This document shows, piece by piece, positions 1 to 8,040 of a stretch of 32,860 nucleotides of DNA. The stretch is taken from the NCBI GenBank assembly GCA_016790395.1, contig JAEUPH010000002.1:1-32860 (forward strand), given 5' to 3'. Both the position numbers and the translations under genes were made by a program. The DNA comes from Rubrivivax sp. (GTDB lineage: Bacteria; Pseudomonadota; Gammaproteobacteria; Burkholderiales; Burkholderiaceae_C). Position 1 is the stretch's first letter, and every line of letters begins with the position of its first letter. The notes beneath the pieces were generated by a model. The model was given only the letters and a program-made list of their open reading frames with translations. It was not told the DNA's origin and ran no database searches.

Positions 1-377
1 CGGCCCCGGCCGTCGTGCAGCAGGAATGCGGCAGCTGCCACGTCGTCTACCCGGCGGCCTTGCTGCCCGCCGAGAGCTGGCGCGCGCTGATGGCCGGCCT
101 GCCGCGCCACTTCGGCAGCGATGCCAGTGTCGATGCCAGCACGGCGCGTGCCATCGGCACCTGGTACGAGGCCAACGCCGGCCGCGGCAAGCGGGCCCGC
201 GAAGTGCCGCCCGAACACCGCATCACGCGCGGCGCCTGGTTCCTGCGCGAACACCGCGAGGTGAGCACGGCCACCTGGAAGCGTGCCGCCGTCAAGACCC
301 CCGCCAACTGCAGCGCCTGCCACGAGGGCGCGGCGCAAGGAGACTTCAATGAACACGCCGTCCGCATCCCCCGCTGA
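1..377 (+). CDS. dhc: Diheme cytochrome c (DHC family), 3' part, truncated by window start
   Basis: Periplasmic diheme c-type cytochrome; 124 residues are visible and the frame is open to the window edge. The first haem motif CGSCH is near the visible N-terminus and the second, CSACH, near the C-terminus. Between them lie features typical of the DHC family: LLPAESW, a HFGSDAS segment and a RITRGAWF-like stretch. A GTG at 15 is in frame, but the signal peptide is missing, so the true start lies upstream. The stop at 375-377 overlaps the cytochrome b561 gene by 29 bp, indicating translational coupling. In known clusters DHC is the electron partner of SHP (sphaeroides haem protein) and of a cytochrome b561, so a shp gene would be expected just upstream (inference). 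Family assignment is confident; the physiological role is not. Confidence 0.88.
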   Translation, partial: APAVVQQECGSCHVVYPAALLPAESWRALMAGLPRHFGSDASVDASTARAIGTWYEANAGRGKRAREVPPEHRITRGAWFLREHREVSTATWKRAAVKTPANCSACHEGAAQGDFNEHAVRIPR

Positions 378-1068
378 AACCTCGCCGCGCGTGCTCGTCT
401 GGGACGCGCCTGTGCGCCTCTTCCACTGGCTCATGGTGGCCTGCTTCGCCGGCGCCTGGCTGAGCGCCGAGAGCGAGCGCTTCCGCCTGCTGCACGTGAC
501 GCTGGGCCTGACCATGGTGGGCCTCGTCGTCTTCCGCCTGCTGTGGGGTGTGGTAGGCACGAAGCACGCGCGCTTCGCCAGCTTCGTGCGCGGCCCGATG
601 GCGGCCTGGCAGCATCTGAAGGCGATGTTCGCGGGCCGCCACGAGGGCGGTGCCGGCCACAACCCTGCGGGGGCACTGGCCATCGTGGCGATGCTCGCGC
701 TGACGCTCACGGCCGGCGCCACCGGCTGGCTGGCCTACACCGGCAGCGACGCGGCGGGCGAGCTGCATGAAGGCGTCGTCAACGGCCTGCTGGCCCTGGT
801 GGGCCTGCACCTGGCGGGCGTGCTGCTGGCCAGCCTGCTGGGGCGCCGCAACCTGGTCAAGCCGATGCTCACCGGCCGCGCGCAGGCGCGGCCCGACGAA
901 GGCATCCGCAGCGCCCGCGTCGGCATCGCGCTGCTGGTGCTGGCCGGCGTGCTGGGCTTCTGGGCCTGGCAGTGGCAGCAGGCGCCGGCACCGCTGCAGG
1001 CCGCCGCCGGCGAGCGCCACGCGGCCCAGCACGGCGAAGGCACGCGGCATCGCGACCACGACGACTGA
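349..1068 (+). CDS. Cytochrome b561 family membrane protein
   Basis: Inner-membrane b-type cytochrome of 239 residues, probably passing electrons between quinol and the overlapping DHC. About four core transmembrane helices are visible (roughly residues 24-40, 47-67, 108-129, 142-164), plus a fifth near 192-210. Likely haem ligands are H26 (in RLFHW), H49 (LLHVT), H140 (ELHEG) and H154 (GLHLAG), as in bacterial b561 and NiFe-hydrogenase b-type subunits. The C-terminal tail is rich in His and Asp (H224, H228, H234, H237), which is unusual and might bind metal. The ATG at 349 was chosen because AAGGAG lies just upstream (337-342) and the protein then starts shortly before the conserved WDAPVRLFHW segment. 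A 20-bp gap separates it from the response regulator downstream. Confidence 0.9.
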   Translation: MNTPSASPAETSPRVLVWDAPVRLFHWLMVACFAGAWLSAESERFRLLHVTLGLTMVGLVVFRLLWGVVGTKHARFASFVRGPMAAWQHLKAMFAGRHEGGAGHNPAGALAIVAMLALTLTAGATGWLAYTGSDAAGELHEGVVNGLLALVGLHLAGVLLASLLGRRNLVKPMLTGRAQARPDEGIRSARVGIALLVLAGVLGFWAWQWQQAPAPLQAAAGERHAAQHGEGTRHRDHDD

Positions 1069-1088
1069 AGCGGCACGAGAATCCCCCC

Positions 1089-1754
1089 ATGCGCATCCTG
1101 CTCGCCGAAGACGACGCGCTGCTGGGCGACGGCCTGCGGGCCGGCCTTCGCCAGCATGGCTTCCAGGTCGACTGGGTGCGCGACGGCCGCGCCGCTGAAC
1201 GCGAACTGCGCGCCGAGCCCTATGCCGCAGCGGTGCTCGACCTCGGCCTGCCGCAGCTCGACGGCCTGGACGTGCTGGCCGCCGTGCGCGCCGCCGGCGT
1301 GACGCTGCCGGTGCTGGTGCTCACGGCGCGCGACGCCGTGCCCGACCGCATCCGCGGCCTGGACTGCGGTGCCGACGATTACGTCGTCAAGCCCGTGGAC
1401 CTGGACGAGCTGGCCGCGCGCTTGCGTGCGCTGGTGCGGCGCGCCCATGGCCAGCCGCAGGAGCGCCTGCAGGCCGGCAGCGTGCTGCTGGAGCCGGCCA
1501 CGCGCAGCGTCACGCTGGCGGGTGCTGCGGTGGCGCTGTCGGGGCGCGAGTTCGACCTTCTGCAGCTGCTGATGCTGGCCGGTGGCCGCGTGCTCTCGCG
1601 CGAGCAGATCGAGCAGCAGCTCTATGGCTGGGGCCGGGAGGTGGACAGCAACGCCGTGGAAGTGCACGTGCACAACCTGCGTCGCAAGCTCGGGGCCGGG
1701 CTCATTGCCACCGTGCGCGGCGTCGGCTACACGCTGAGGAAGGAAGGCCCTTGA
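1089..1754 (+). CDS. OmpR/PhoB-family response regulator, QseB/TctD-like
   Basis: Two-component response regulator of 221 residues. The receiver domain (about 1-115) has the acidic pair at D8-D9, the phospho-acceptor D51 in VLDLGLP, T79 and K101. A winged-helix DNA-binding domain (about 125-220) ends with the family motif VRGVGYTL. The ATG at 1089 starts directly with the conserved MRILLAEDD segment. Its stop overlaps the TTG start of the kinase by 4 bp (TTGA), so the pair is co-translated. QseB/PmrA-type regulators bind paired TTAA-containing hexamers, and a candidate pair lies upstream of the giant cytochrome gene at 18510-18526. DHC/b561 clusters are known to carry QseBC-like pairs, which fits this position. 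The inducing signal is unknown. Confidence 0.92.
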   Translation: MRILLAEDDALLGDGLRAGLRQHGFQVDWVRDGRAAERELRAEPYAAAVLDLGLPQLDGLDVLAAVRAAGVTLPVLVLTARDAVPDRIRGLDCGADDYVVKPVDLDELAARLRALVRRAHGQPQERLQAGSVLLEPATRSVTLAGAAVALSGREFDLLQLLMLAGGRVLSREQIEQQLYGWGREVDSNAVEVHVHNLRRKLGAGLIATVRGVGYTLRKEGP

Positions 1755-3118
1755 AGCGCGTGCCTTCGCTGCAGCGACGCCTGCTGGTGCTGGTGCTGGG
1801 CGTGGTGGCCCTGGTGTGGCTGGCGGCGGCGGCGAAGACGGCGCTCGATGTGCGCCACGAACTCGACGAACTGCTGGACGGCCACCTGGCGCAAGCGGCC
1901 GCGCTGCTGGTGGCGCAGCAGTCGCCCGAGCTGGGCGACGACCATGCCGGCATCGACGCGCCCACCCTGCACCGCTACGCACCCAAGGTCACCTTCCAGG
2001 TCTTCCACGAGGGCCGGTTGGCGCTGCGCTCGGCCAATGCGCCGCTGCGGCCGATGCTGGAGGCTGCCGCCCGCCATGAGCACGACCGCCATCCCCAGGA
2101 AGGCCACGGCTTTGCGACGGTGACGATCGACGGCGTGGCCTGGCGCGTGTTCTCGGCCCGTGGCGCCGAGCACGACGTGCAGGTGCTGGTGGGCGAGCAG
2201 CTGGACTCTCGTTCGCACATCCTCCATGCCGTGCTGCGCAGCACATTGGCGCCACTGGCACTGGCCTTGCCGCTGCTGGCGCTGGTGGCCTGGTGGGCGG
2301 TGCGCCAGGGCCTGGGGCCGCTGCGTGCGCTTTCGGCGCAGCTCTCGGCGCGCCAGCCGCAGGCGCTGGCGCCGCTGCACCTGCCCGGCGCGCCGCAGGA
2401 GCTGCAGCCGCTGGTGGGCGCACTGAACGGGCTCTTCGAACGCATCGGCACGCTGGTGGAAGGCGAACGCCGCTTCACGGCCGATGCCGCGCACGAGCTG
2501 CGCACGCCCATCGCCGCCATCCGCGCGCAGGCGCAGGTGGCGCTGGCCGAGACCGAAGACACGGCACGTCGCCATGCGCTGGGCGCCACGCTGGCCGGGT
2601 GTGACCGTGCGGCGCGCCTGGTGGAGCAGTTGCTGACGTTGTCGCGCGTGGAGGGCGGCCAGAGCCCGGCCTTCGCCCCCGTGCTGCTGGACGGCCTGGT
2701 GCGGCGCGAGGTGGCCGCCGTGGCCGGCCGCGCCATCGCCAAGAACCAGGGCCTCGCGGTGGACGCCGAGCCCTGCACCGTGATGGGCGACGCCACGCTG
2801 CTGGCGGTGCTGGTGCGCAACCTGGTGGACAACGCCATCCGCTACGCGCCCCCGGGGGCGCGCGTGCAGGTGGACGTGGGCCTGCACGCGGGCCGCGCGC
2901 GCCTGCGCGTGCAGGACGGCGGCGCCGGCCTGCCGGAGGCCGAGCGCCGTCGCCTGGGCGAGCGCTTCTTCCGGGCCCTGGGCAGCGGCGAGGACGGCAG
3001 CGGCCTGGGCTGGTCCATCGTGCGCCGCATCGCGGCGGTGCACGGCTTCACCGTGACGGTGGACGCCTCGGCCGAGTTCGGCGGGCTGGACGTGACGGTG
3101 GAAGGGCGCTCGGCCTAG
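1751..3118 (+). CDS. Sensor histidine kinase, QseC-like
   Basis: Inner-membrane sensor kinase of 455 residues, cognate to the regulator it overlaps. It starts with TTG at 1751. TM1 is about residues 9-29, followed by a periplasmic sensor segment (about 30-162) rich in histidines (HEHDRH near 109-114), then TM2 (about 165-183), a HAMP-like linker, and a HisKA domain with phospho-acceptor H248 in AHELRTP. The ATPase has an N box with N357 and N361, a G1-type segment VQDGGAGL (slightly divergent from DxGxGI) and G2 as GSGLGWSIV. The histidine-rich sensor region could sense metal, but this is inference. Its TAG stop (3116-3118) shares the palindrome CTAG with the stop of the convergent DUF3443 gene. 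Confidence 0.9.
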   Translation: MKRVPSLQRRLLVLVLGVVALVWLAAAAKTALDVRHELDELLDGHLAQAAALLVAQQSPELGDDHAGIDAPTLHRYAPKVTFQVFHEGRLALRSANAPLRPMLEAAARHEHDRHPQEGHGFATVTIDGVAWRVFSARGAEHDVQVLVGEQLDSRSHILHAVLRSTLAPLALALPLLALVAWWAVRQGLGPLRALSAQLSARQPQALAPLHLPGAPQELQPLVGALNGLFERIGTLVEGERRFTADAAHELRTPIAAIRAQAQVALAETEDTARRHALGATLAGCDRAARLVEQLLTLSRVEGGQSPAFAPVLLDGLVRREVAAVAGRAIAKNQGLAVDAEPCTVMGDATLLAVLVRNLVDNAIRYAPPGARVQVDVGLHAGRARLRVQDGGAGLPEAERRRLGERFFRALGSGEDGSGLGWSIVRRIAAVHGFTVTVDASAEFGGLDVTVEGRSA

Positions 3119-4422
3119 AACGCCACCCAGGGCCCGTCATCGGCCAGCGCCTGGCCCCAGATCGACGTGAACACGCCGCGCCCGAAGAAGAAGGGCAGGC
3201 CCCAGACGAAGGCGCCGGCGTTGGCCGCACCGGCGGCGCCGCCCAGGTTGGAGAAGGCCACGTTGGGCGAGGCGAACAGCAGGTCGGCGCTGGCGATGCT
3301 GAAGTCCACCGTGCTGCTGTTGCCGAAGGGGTCGCTGAGCACCGCCTGCCGGGCCTGCGCGCTGGCCGGGCAGTACCAGGTGGAGCCGGCACCGCTGCCG
3401 ACGCAGCGCGTGGGCAGGTTGGCGTCGTCGAAGAAGAGGCCGTTGGAGCCGCTGTCCACATAACTGAACGGGTAGCTCTGCGTGCCGACGCGGGTGTGGA
3501 CGTACAGGTAGTCGTCGGCGCCGGGGTCGGTCTGCACGCGCAGCAGCGCGGCGGCCAGCGGCAGCTGGTTGTTGGCCTGCGTGCCGATGCCGAAGACCAG
3601 CCGCCCGCGCACCACCGAGGCGCCGGTGGCCGGCACCGCCGGCAGGACGATCAGCGTGCCGTTGTTGTTGCTGGCGAAGTGCACCACCGGGTTCTGCACC
3701 TGTTCGTCGGCCGGCACGGCGGTGCCGCGGCAGCCGGTCGCATCGCAGCGGTGGTAGAGCGTGACGCTGCCGGTGTAGTCGCCGGTGGCGCACATCAGGC
3801 CGCAGTCGTAGCGCAGCATGCCGATGCCCAGCACCCCCTTGGCCTGCAGCGTGCCGATGGACTTCAGCAACTCGCCGTTGGCGGCGGCCACGCAGTCGGC
3901 GGTGACGGCCGGTTGCTGCACGTCGCCGTCGTCGATCAGCTGCACGGGGATGTTGGCGGCCCGCTCGCCGGCGATGGCCAGGTCGGCGCGCGCCAGCGGG
4001 CCCCAGACCGCGCCCACGACGAAGGGGAAGCACTCGGCCACCGTGGCACCGCCCTGCGTCACGGCCGGCAGGTTGAGGCCGGCGACGGCGCTCTTCAGCA
4101 CGCGGAACCCGATCGAGCCGGTGTCGAGGAAGACGTGGTCGATGGTCGCGCAGGCCGTGGTGGAGCCGGGCGCGCACACCGTCACCGTGACGTAGGGCAG
4201 GTTGGTGACACCCAGCGAAAAGCCTTGCGCCGGGCCGTTGTCGACGACGATCTCGGTGGTGTTGCTGCCGCTGGGTTCGCTGAGCGTGACCTCCGGGCCG
4301 GCGACGCCGGGCGTGACGCCGTCGCAGTTGCCGACGCAGCGCGTCTCCACGCTGTTGCCGCCGCCGCCGCAGCCGGCCAGCACCAGCAGCGCCAGCGCGC
4401 TGAGCCGTTCAGCGCAGCGCAT
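3115..4422 (-). CDS. DUF3443 lipoprotein with two aspartic-protease-like D-T/S-G-S motifs
   Basis: Predicted lipoprotein of 435 residues. The signal peptide ends in lipobox LAGC with acyl-Cys at C18, followed by a Gly/Ser spacer. The body matches DUF3443 as I recognise it: multiple cysteine pairs, FLDTGSIGFRVL around D100-S103 and YVDSGSNGLFF around D323-S326. The two Asp-Thr/Ser-Gly-Ser motifs about 220 residues apart, together with GVLGIGML (about 197-204) and a late WGLPFFFG segment, look like a two-lobed pepsin-type fold. Catalytic activity is unproven. The start overlaps the DUF2844 gene by 14 bp, and this gene is the last of the minus-strand multihaem operon. DUF2844 and DUF3443 commonly occur together in Burkholderiales. 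Its role here is unknown; processing or surface anchoring of the cytochromes is possible. Confidence 0.85.
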   Translation of the reverse strand: MRCAERLSALALLVLAGCGGGGNSVETRCVGNCDGVTPGVAGPEVTLSEPSGSNTTEIVVDNGPAQGFSLGVTNLPYVTVTVCAPGSTTACATIDHVFLDTGSIGFRVLKSAVAGLNLPAVTQGGATVAECFPFVVGAVWGPLARADLAIAGERAANIPVQLIDDGDVQQPAVTADCVAAANGELLKSIGTLQAKGVLGIGMLRYDCGLMCATGDYTGSVTLYHRCDATGCRGTAVPADEQVQNPVVHFASNNNGTLIVLPAVPATGASVVRGRLVFGIGTQANNQLPLAAALLRVQTDPGADDYLYVHTRVGTQSYPFSYVDSGSNGLFFDDANLPTRCVGSGAGSTWYCPASAQARQAVLSDPFGNSSTVDFSIASADLLFASPNVAFSNLGGAAGAANAGAFVWGLPFFFGRGVFTSIWGQALADDGPWVAF

Positions 4423-4879
4423 CGATGCCCAGGCCCGCGGGCCACAGCGACTTCAGCCAGGCCCGGCCCACGTGCGCGTTCAGGTGCGCCGTGCTCTCCA
4501 CCACCAGGTCGCCCTGCGCGATGCGCGCCGTGTGAGACACGCCGGCGCGCTGCGCCTGCGCCTGCCGGCCGCCCTCGGCGTAGGCGGCGAAGTGGGTGCC
4601 CAGCAGGGTGTCCAGCCGCGGTTTGGCCGGCGTGTTCCAGGCCACGGCAAAGACGCGGCCCTCAGGCGTGGCGAACTGTCGGATGTGGCCGCCGCCCGGC
4701 AGCTTCAGCACCTGCACCTGGACCTGCGGCGTGGAGTTGGCGTTGGCGCGGCGCGCGGCACCCAGGCGCAGCGCGTCGGCCTGCACGCTGGCCAGGTCTT
4801 CGCCCAGCGTGGCGCGGGCCGCCGGCGTCAGCAGCACCGCGGCTGCGCCGAACAGCAGCGTGCGCCTACTTGCGTTCAC
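4409..4879 (-). CDS. DUF2844 family exported protein
   Basis: Exported protein of 156 residues and unknown function. An N-terminal signal peptide (twin Arg followed by LLFGAAAVLL, ending near ATLGE) precedes a domain resembling DUF2844. The GTG start at 4879 was chosen because the signal peptide begins there; a longer in-frame reading from 4963 would add an implausible Arg/Trp-rich extension. It overlaps the upstream TPR gene by 14 bp and the downstream DUF3443 gene by 14 bp. The ready pairing with DUF3443 supports the call. No catalytic motif or haem-binding motif is visible. An envelope accessory to the electron-transfer locus is the best guess. Confidence 0.75.
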   Translation of the reverse strand: MNASRRTLLFGAAAVLLTPAARATLGEDLASVQADALRLGAARRANANSTPQVQVQVLKLPGGGHIRQFATPEGRVFAVAWNTPAKPRLDTLLGTHFAAYAEGGRQAQAQRAGVSHTARIAQGDLVVESTAHLNAHVGRAWLKSLWPAGLGIDALR

Positions 4880-5870
4880 GCGAGATCTCCAGCGCCAGGC
4901 CGCTGCTGCCCAGCGGCACGGGCGCCAGTTCGCCTTCCAGGTCGCCGGGCGCGGGGATGGCATCGCCGCGGCGCGACACCCGCACGCCGACGATCACGCG
5001 CGGATGCTGCGACAGCCGCGCCTCGCGCGTCATGGCCAGCGTGTCGTCGAGCGCGAAGTCCACCGGCAGGTCGCGCCCGCGCTTCTTCAGCAGGGCCACC
5101 GGCATGCGCGAGCCTTCGGGCGGGCGCGCGAAGATGAACACCGTGTCGTCGGGGCCGACCTTGTCCTTCAGCGCCGCGGCCACGGTCACGCGGCCGGCGA
5201 CGAAAGTCTGGCCCACGGCGCCCGATGCGGCCTGGCCCGGCGACAGCAGCGCGCGGGCCTCGGCGATGCTGGTGGTGATGGGGCCGCGCAGGCGTTCGTC
5301 AGGCGCGGTTTTCGCGGCGCGTTCCCAGAAGCCGATGGCTTCGGCGTAGCGGCCACGTTCGAAGGCCTCCTTGCCGGCCAGCACCAGGGCCTTCAGGTTG
5401 GTCGGTTCCAGTTCCAGCGCGCGCGCAATGAGCTTGGCGGGTTCGCCCTGCAAGCGGCCCTGCTGGGCCACGCCCAGGGCGTCGGCGAAGTCGGCGTGGG
5501 CCTGGGCGTCCTGCGGGCGCAGCTTGAGCAACTGCCGGTAGGCCTGGGTCGCTTCTTCGAAGCGGCCGGCCATCTCGGCCGTGTGGGCCAGCATGGCCCA
5601 GGCCGCGGCGTCCTTCGGGTCGCGCTGGGTGTCCTCGCGCGCGCGCTCCAGGCCCCGCTGCACCTGGCTGGCGGACAAGGGCGCGGGGGCCGCCGAGGAT
5701 GCGGCGGCCGCCGGGGCCGGGGCCGCCGTCGGCGGGGCGGGTGGCGCTGGCGATCGGCGCGTGCCGAACCACAGCGCCGCGGCGGCCACCAGCACCAGCA
5801 GCGCCACGGCGGGCAGCAGCCGCTGCCGCGCCGGGCGGTCTTCAGAAGAGTTCGTAGCGGTATCCGACAT
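4866..5870 (-). CDS. Membrane-anchored TPR protein with CcmI/CycH-like C-terminal domain
   Basis: A 334-residue protein with one N-terminal transmembrane anchor (about 18-36), an Ala/Pro linker (40-65), TPR-like helices (about 72-190) and a C-terminal beta domain (about 222-332). The C-terminal domain is clearly paralogous to that of the CcmI-like protein encoded at 24890-26101: both share AALK-K-PDD-VF-FAR, GSRMP-ALL, DLP, a LDD-AM segment and a final LALEI/LSLEI. CcmI proteins hold apocytochrome c and pass it to the haem ligase, so a dedicated chaperone for the adjacent multihaem proteins is a natural inference. ATG 5870 was preferred, but an in-frame ATG at 5894 is possible; neither has a clear Shine-Dalgarno. 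The start overlaps the end of the barrel gene, and the stop overlaps DUF2844. Confidence 0.82.
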   Translation of the reverse strand: MSDTATNSSEDRPARQRLLPAVALLVLVAAAALWFGTRRSPAPPAPPTAAPAPAAAASSAAPAPLSASQVQRGLERAREDTQRDPKDAAAWAMLAHTAEMAGRFEEATQAYRQLLKLRPQDAQAHADFADALGVAQQGRLQGEPAKLIARALELEPTNLKALVLAGKEAFERGRYAEAIGFWERAAKTAPDERLRGPITTSIAEARALLSPGQAASGAVGQTFVAGRVTVAAALKDKVGPDDTVFIFARPPEGSRMPVALLKKRGRDLPVDFALDDTLAMTREARLSQHPRVIVGVRVSRRGDAIPAPGDLEGELAPVPLGSSGLALEISRERK

Positions 5871-8040
5871 AGAAGAACGTGGAGTTCGAATCATCGCGGC
5901 TGCTGGGGCCGCGCGTCTTCGAGGTCTCGTAGAGCAGCTCGCCCAGCAGGCTGGCGCGCCGGGAGGCGCGCCACGACAGGCGCAGCCCGGGGCCGATGCG
6001 GGTGATGCTGACGTCCTGCTGGTCGGTCTGGCGGTACAGGCGCAGCGAGGGCTCGATCGTCAACTCGTCGTTGCCGGCCCATCCCGTGAGGTTGTTGATG
6101 GAGAACTGCACGCCCTTGAACGCCGGGGTGGTGATGACGCTCAGGTTGAAGTTGTTGATGTCGCGCTTGCTGTAGAGGTTGGTGCCGGTGAGCTGGCCGC
6201 TCCAGCTGACCTGCGCGCCCGTGGCCGGCGTGGCCGCGAAGTCGCCCACGGCGGGCAGGGCGCCGACCTGGCTCCAGCGCAGGTCGGTGGACATCTGCCA
6301 CTTCTCCGACAGCGGCCGCGCCACGCTGACGAGGAACTGCTCGGCCGTGGCCGAAGTGTCCAGCGCCCGCTGGCGCACCGTGGCCAAGCTCTCGCCGGGC
6401 CGCTCGAGCAGTTCCTTCAGCGATGCCGCGCCCGAGGAGATGAGCGCGTTGGTGAGCTGCAGGGAAGGCGCGCGGCGCTGGTCGGCCAGCAGCGTCAGCG
6501 TGGTCTGGCCCGCGAACTGGAAGCTGCCGTGCACCGACAGGGCGTTGAGTTTCTTCGTCACGCTCTCGTAGTCGGCCAGCGTGTTGAGCGACCAGCGCTC
6601 GCCGGCATAGCGCAGCTCGGCGCCGATCGCGCGGCGGTTGGTGATGCCCTGCGTGCTCTGCTGCAGCAGGTAGAGGTTGCCGCCAAAGCGCTCGGCGAAG
6701 CTGTCCACTTCCAGCACGCTGGCGAAGAGGCGCTCCGAGGGCGCCGTGACCAGCGCGCTGGCCGGCACGCCGCCCATGATGTCGAGCTTCACGCCGTCGC
6801 GGATGGGGTAGACCAGCGAGATGCCGTCGAACAGGCCCAGCAGGCCGCCGCTGATCGGGCTCTGGCGCCCGGCGCGCACGGCCAGGCCGCCCACCGCGCC
6901 ACCGCCGCCGAAGCGATGCTCGGCATAGGCGGCGCTTACCGAACTGCTGCTGCGGCCATCCTTGAGCAGGTTCTTGGCGCCCGAGCCGCGCAGCACGGCG
7001 CGGGTCTCGGCGGCGTCGGTGCCTGCCTTCGCATCGCGCCAGCGCGCCGAGAGGTCGAAGCTGGTGACGATGGCCGATTCCGTGGTGCGGCTGAGCGTGG
7101 CCTGGTCGATGCCGGTGGCGATGCTCACCAGCGACTGGCTGCGCGCCTTGCCGCCGTAGTAGTACTGGGCGATGGAGCCGCTCAGCACCTTGGGCGGTGG
7201 CGGCGGCGCCGTCGGGGCGGCGGCCTCGGCCGTGCGTGGCGCCGGGGCGCCACCGAGCCCGGCCAGCTTCTGCTGCACACGCAGCGCGCCCTCGCCCTGC
7301 GGGTACAGGCGCAGGTACAGCGCGTACTCGGTGCGCGCGCGCTCGGCGTTGCCGGCCTGCTCCCAGGCCCGGCCGATGAGTTCCTGGGCCGTCTGCGACT
7401 GCGTGTTGGGCGGCAGCTTGAGCAGCTGGTTGAGCAGCGTGATGGCGGTGTCGGGCTGTTGCCCCAGCAGCGCGGCGCGGGCGCGTGTCATCAGCGCCGC
7501 CGCTTCGGTCTCCACCTCGGGCGTGGCCGTGGTTTCCGGCCCGGGGGCGGCGGCAGCCGGGGGCACCGCCACCGGCACCGGCGCTGGCGGCGCCGAAGCG
7601 GCCGCTGCCGGCGCGGGCACGGCCTCGGCGGCCGGACGGAAGACCAGTTCCAGCGAGCGCGCGTTCGGGCCCTGGCGGCCCTGCACGGCCATGGCGCGGC
7701 CCAGGCGCACGGTGAGCTGCTTGATGCGGCTGGCGGGCTCGGGCTGGTAGGTGACGCTGAGGTCGGGCAGGCCGTCGGCGCCGACCAGGCGCCGCGTCTC
7801 GCTGGCCGTCTGGCGCAGCACGGGCTCGTCGGCCGACAGCATCTCGAAGCGCAGCGTGTACAGGTCGGACGTGCCGCCCGGCAGCAGGGTGACGAAGCCG
7901 ACCGACGCGTTGAAGCGGATGCGCACGACGCGGTTCTCGCCCTGCGGACGCACGTCCACGTCGTCCAGCGATTGCGCGAGGGCGCTGCCAGCCAGCAACA
8001 GCCCGAGGAGCACGAAGGCGCGGCGCAGCAGTCTGGTCAT
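5842..8040 (-). CDS. Outer-membrane beta-barrel protein with N-terminal AMIN/TPR region
   Basis: A 732-residue exported protein. Signal peptide with cleavage near ALA-QS (about 22). Residues 24-135 form a beta-rich domain reminiscent of AMIN-like domains. A Pro/Ala linker spans about 137-178, TPR-type helices about 180-262, a second Pro-rich linker about 265-284, then 285-732 of alternating amphipathic strands ending in YRYELF with terminal Phe, the usual signature of a Bam-inserted barrel. About 450 residues would allow roughly 18-22 strands (estimate). Its ATG overlaps the stop of the giant cytochrome (ATGA, 8037-8040), so the two are translationally coupled. By position it could be the porin that sheathes or anchors the haem chain, analogous to MtrB/PioB, but it does not visibly resemble them. 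No haem motifs. Confidence 0.8.
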   Translation of the reverse strand: MTRLLRRAFVLLGLLLAGSALAQSLDDVDVRPQGENRVVRIRFNASVGFVTLLPGGTSDLYTLRFEMLSADEPVLRQTASETRRLVGADGLPDLSVTYQPEPASRIKQLTVRLGRAMAVQGRQGPNARSLELVFRPAAEAVPAPAAAASAPPAPVPVAVPPAAAAPGPETTATPEVETEAAALMTRARAALLGQQPDTAITLLNQLLKLPPNTQSQTAQELIGRAWEQAGNAERARTEYALYLRLYPQGEGALRVQQKLAGLGGAPAPRTAEAAAPTAPPPPPKVLSGSIAQYYYGGKARSQSLVSIATGIDQATLSRTTESAIVTSFDLSARWRDAKAGTDAAETRAVLRGSGAKNLLKDGRSSSSVSAAYAEHRFGGGGAVGGLAVRAGRQSPISGGLLGLFDGISLVYPIRDGVKLDIMGGVPASALVTAPSERLFASVLEVDSFAERFGGNLYLLQQSTQGITNRRAIGAELRYAGERWSLNTLADYESVTKKLNALSVHGSFQFAGQTTLTLLADQRRAPSLQLTNALISSGAASLKELLERPGESLATVRQRALDTSATAEQFLVSVARPLSEKWQMSTDLRWSQVGALPAVGDFAATPATGAQVSWSGQLTGTNLYSKRDINNFNLSVITTPAFKGVQFSINNLTGWAGNDELTIEPSLRLYRQTDQQDVSITRIGPGLRLSWRASRRASLLGELLYETSKTRGPSSRDDSNSTFFYVGYRYELF

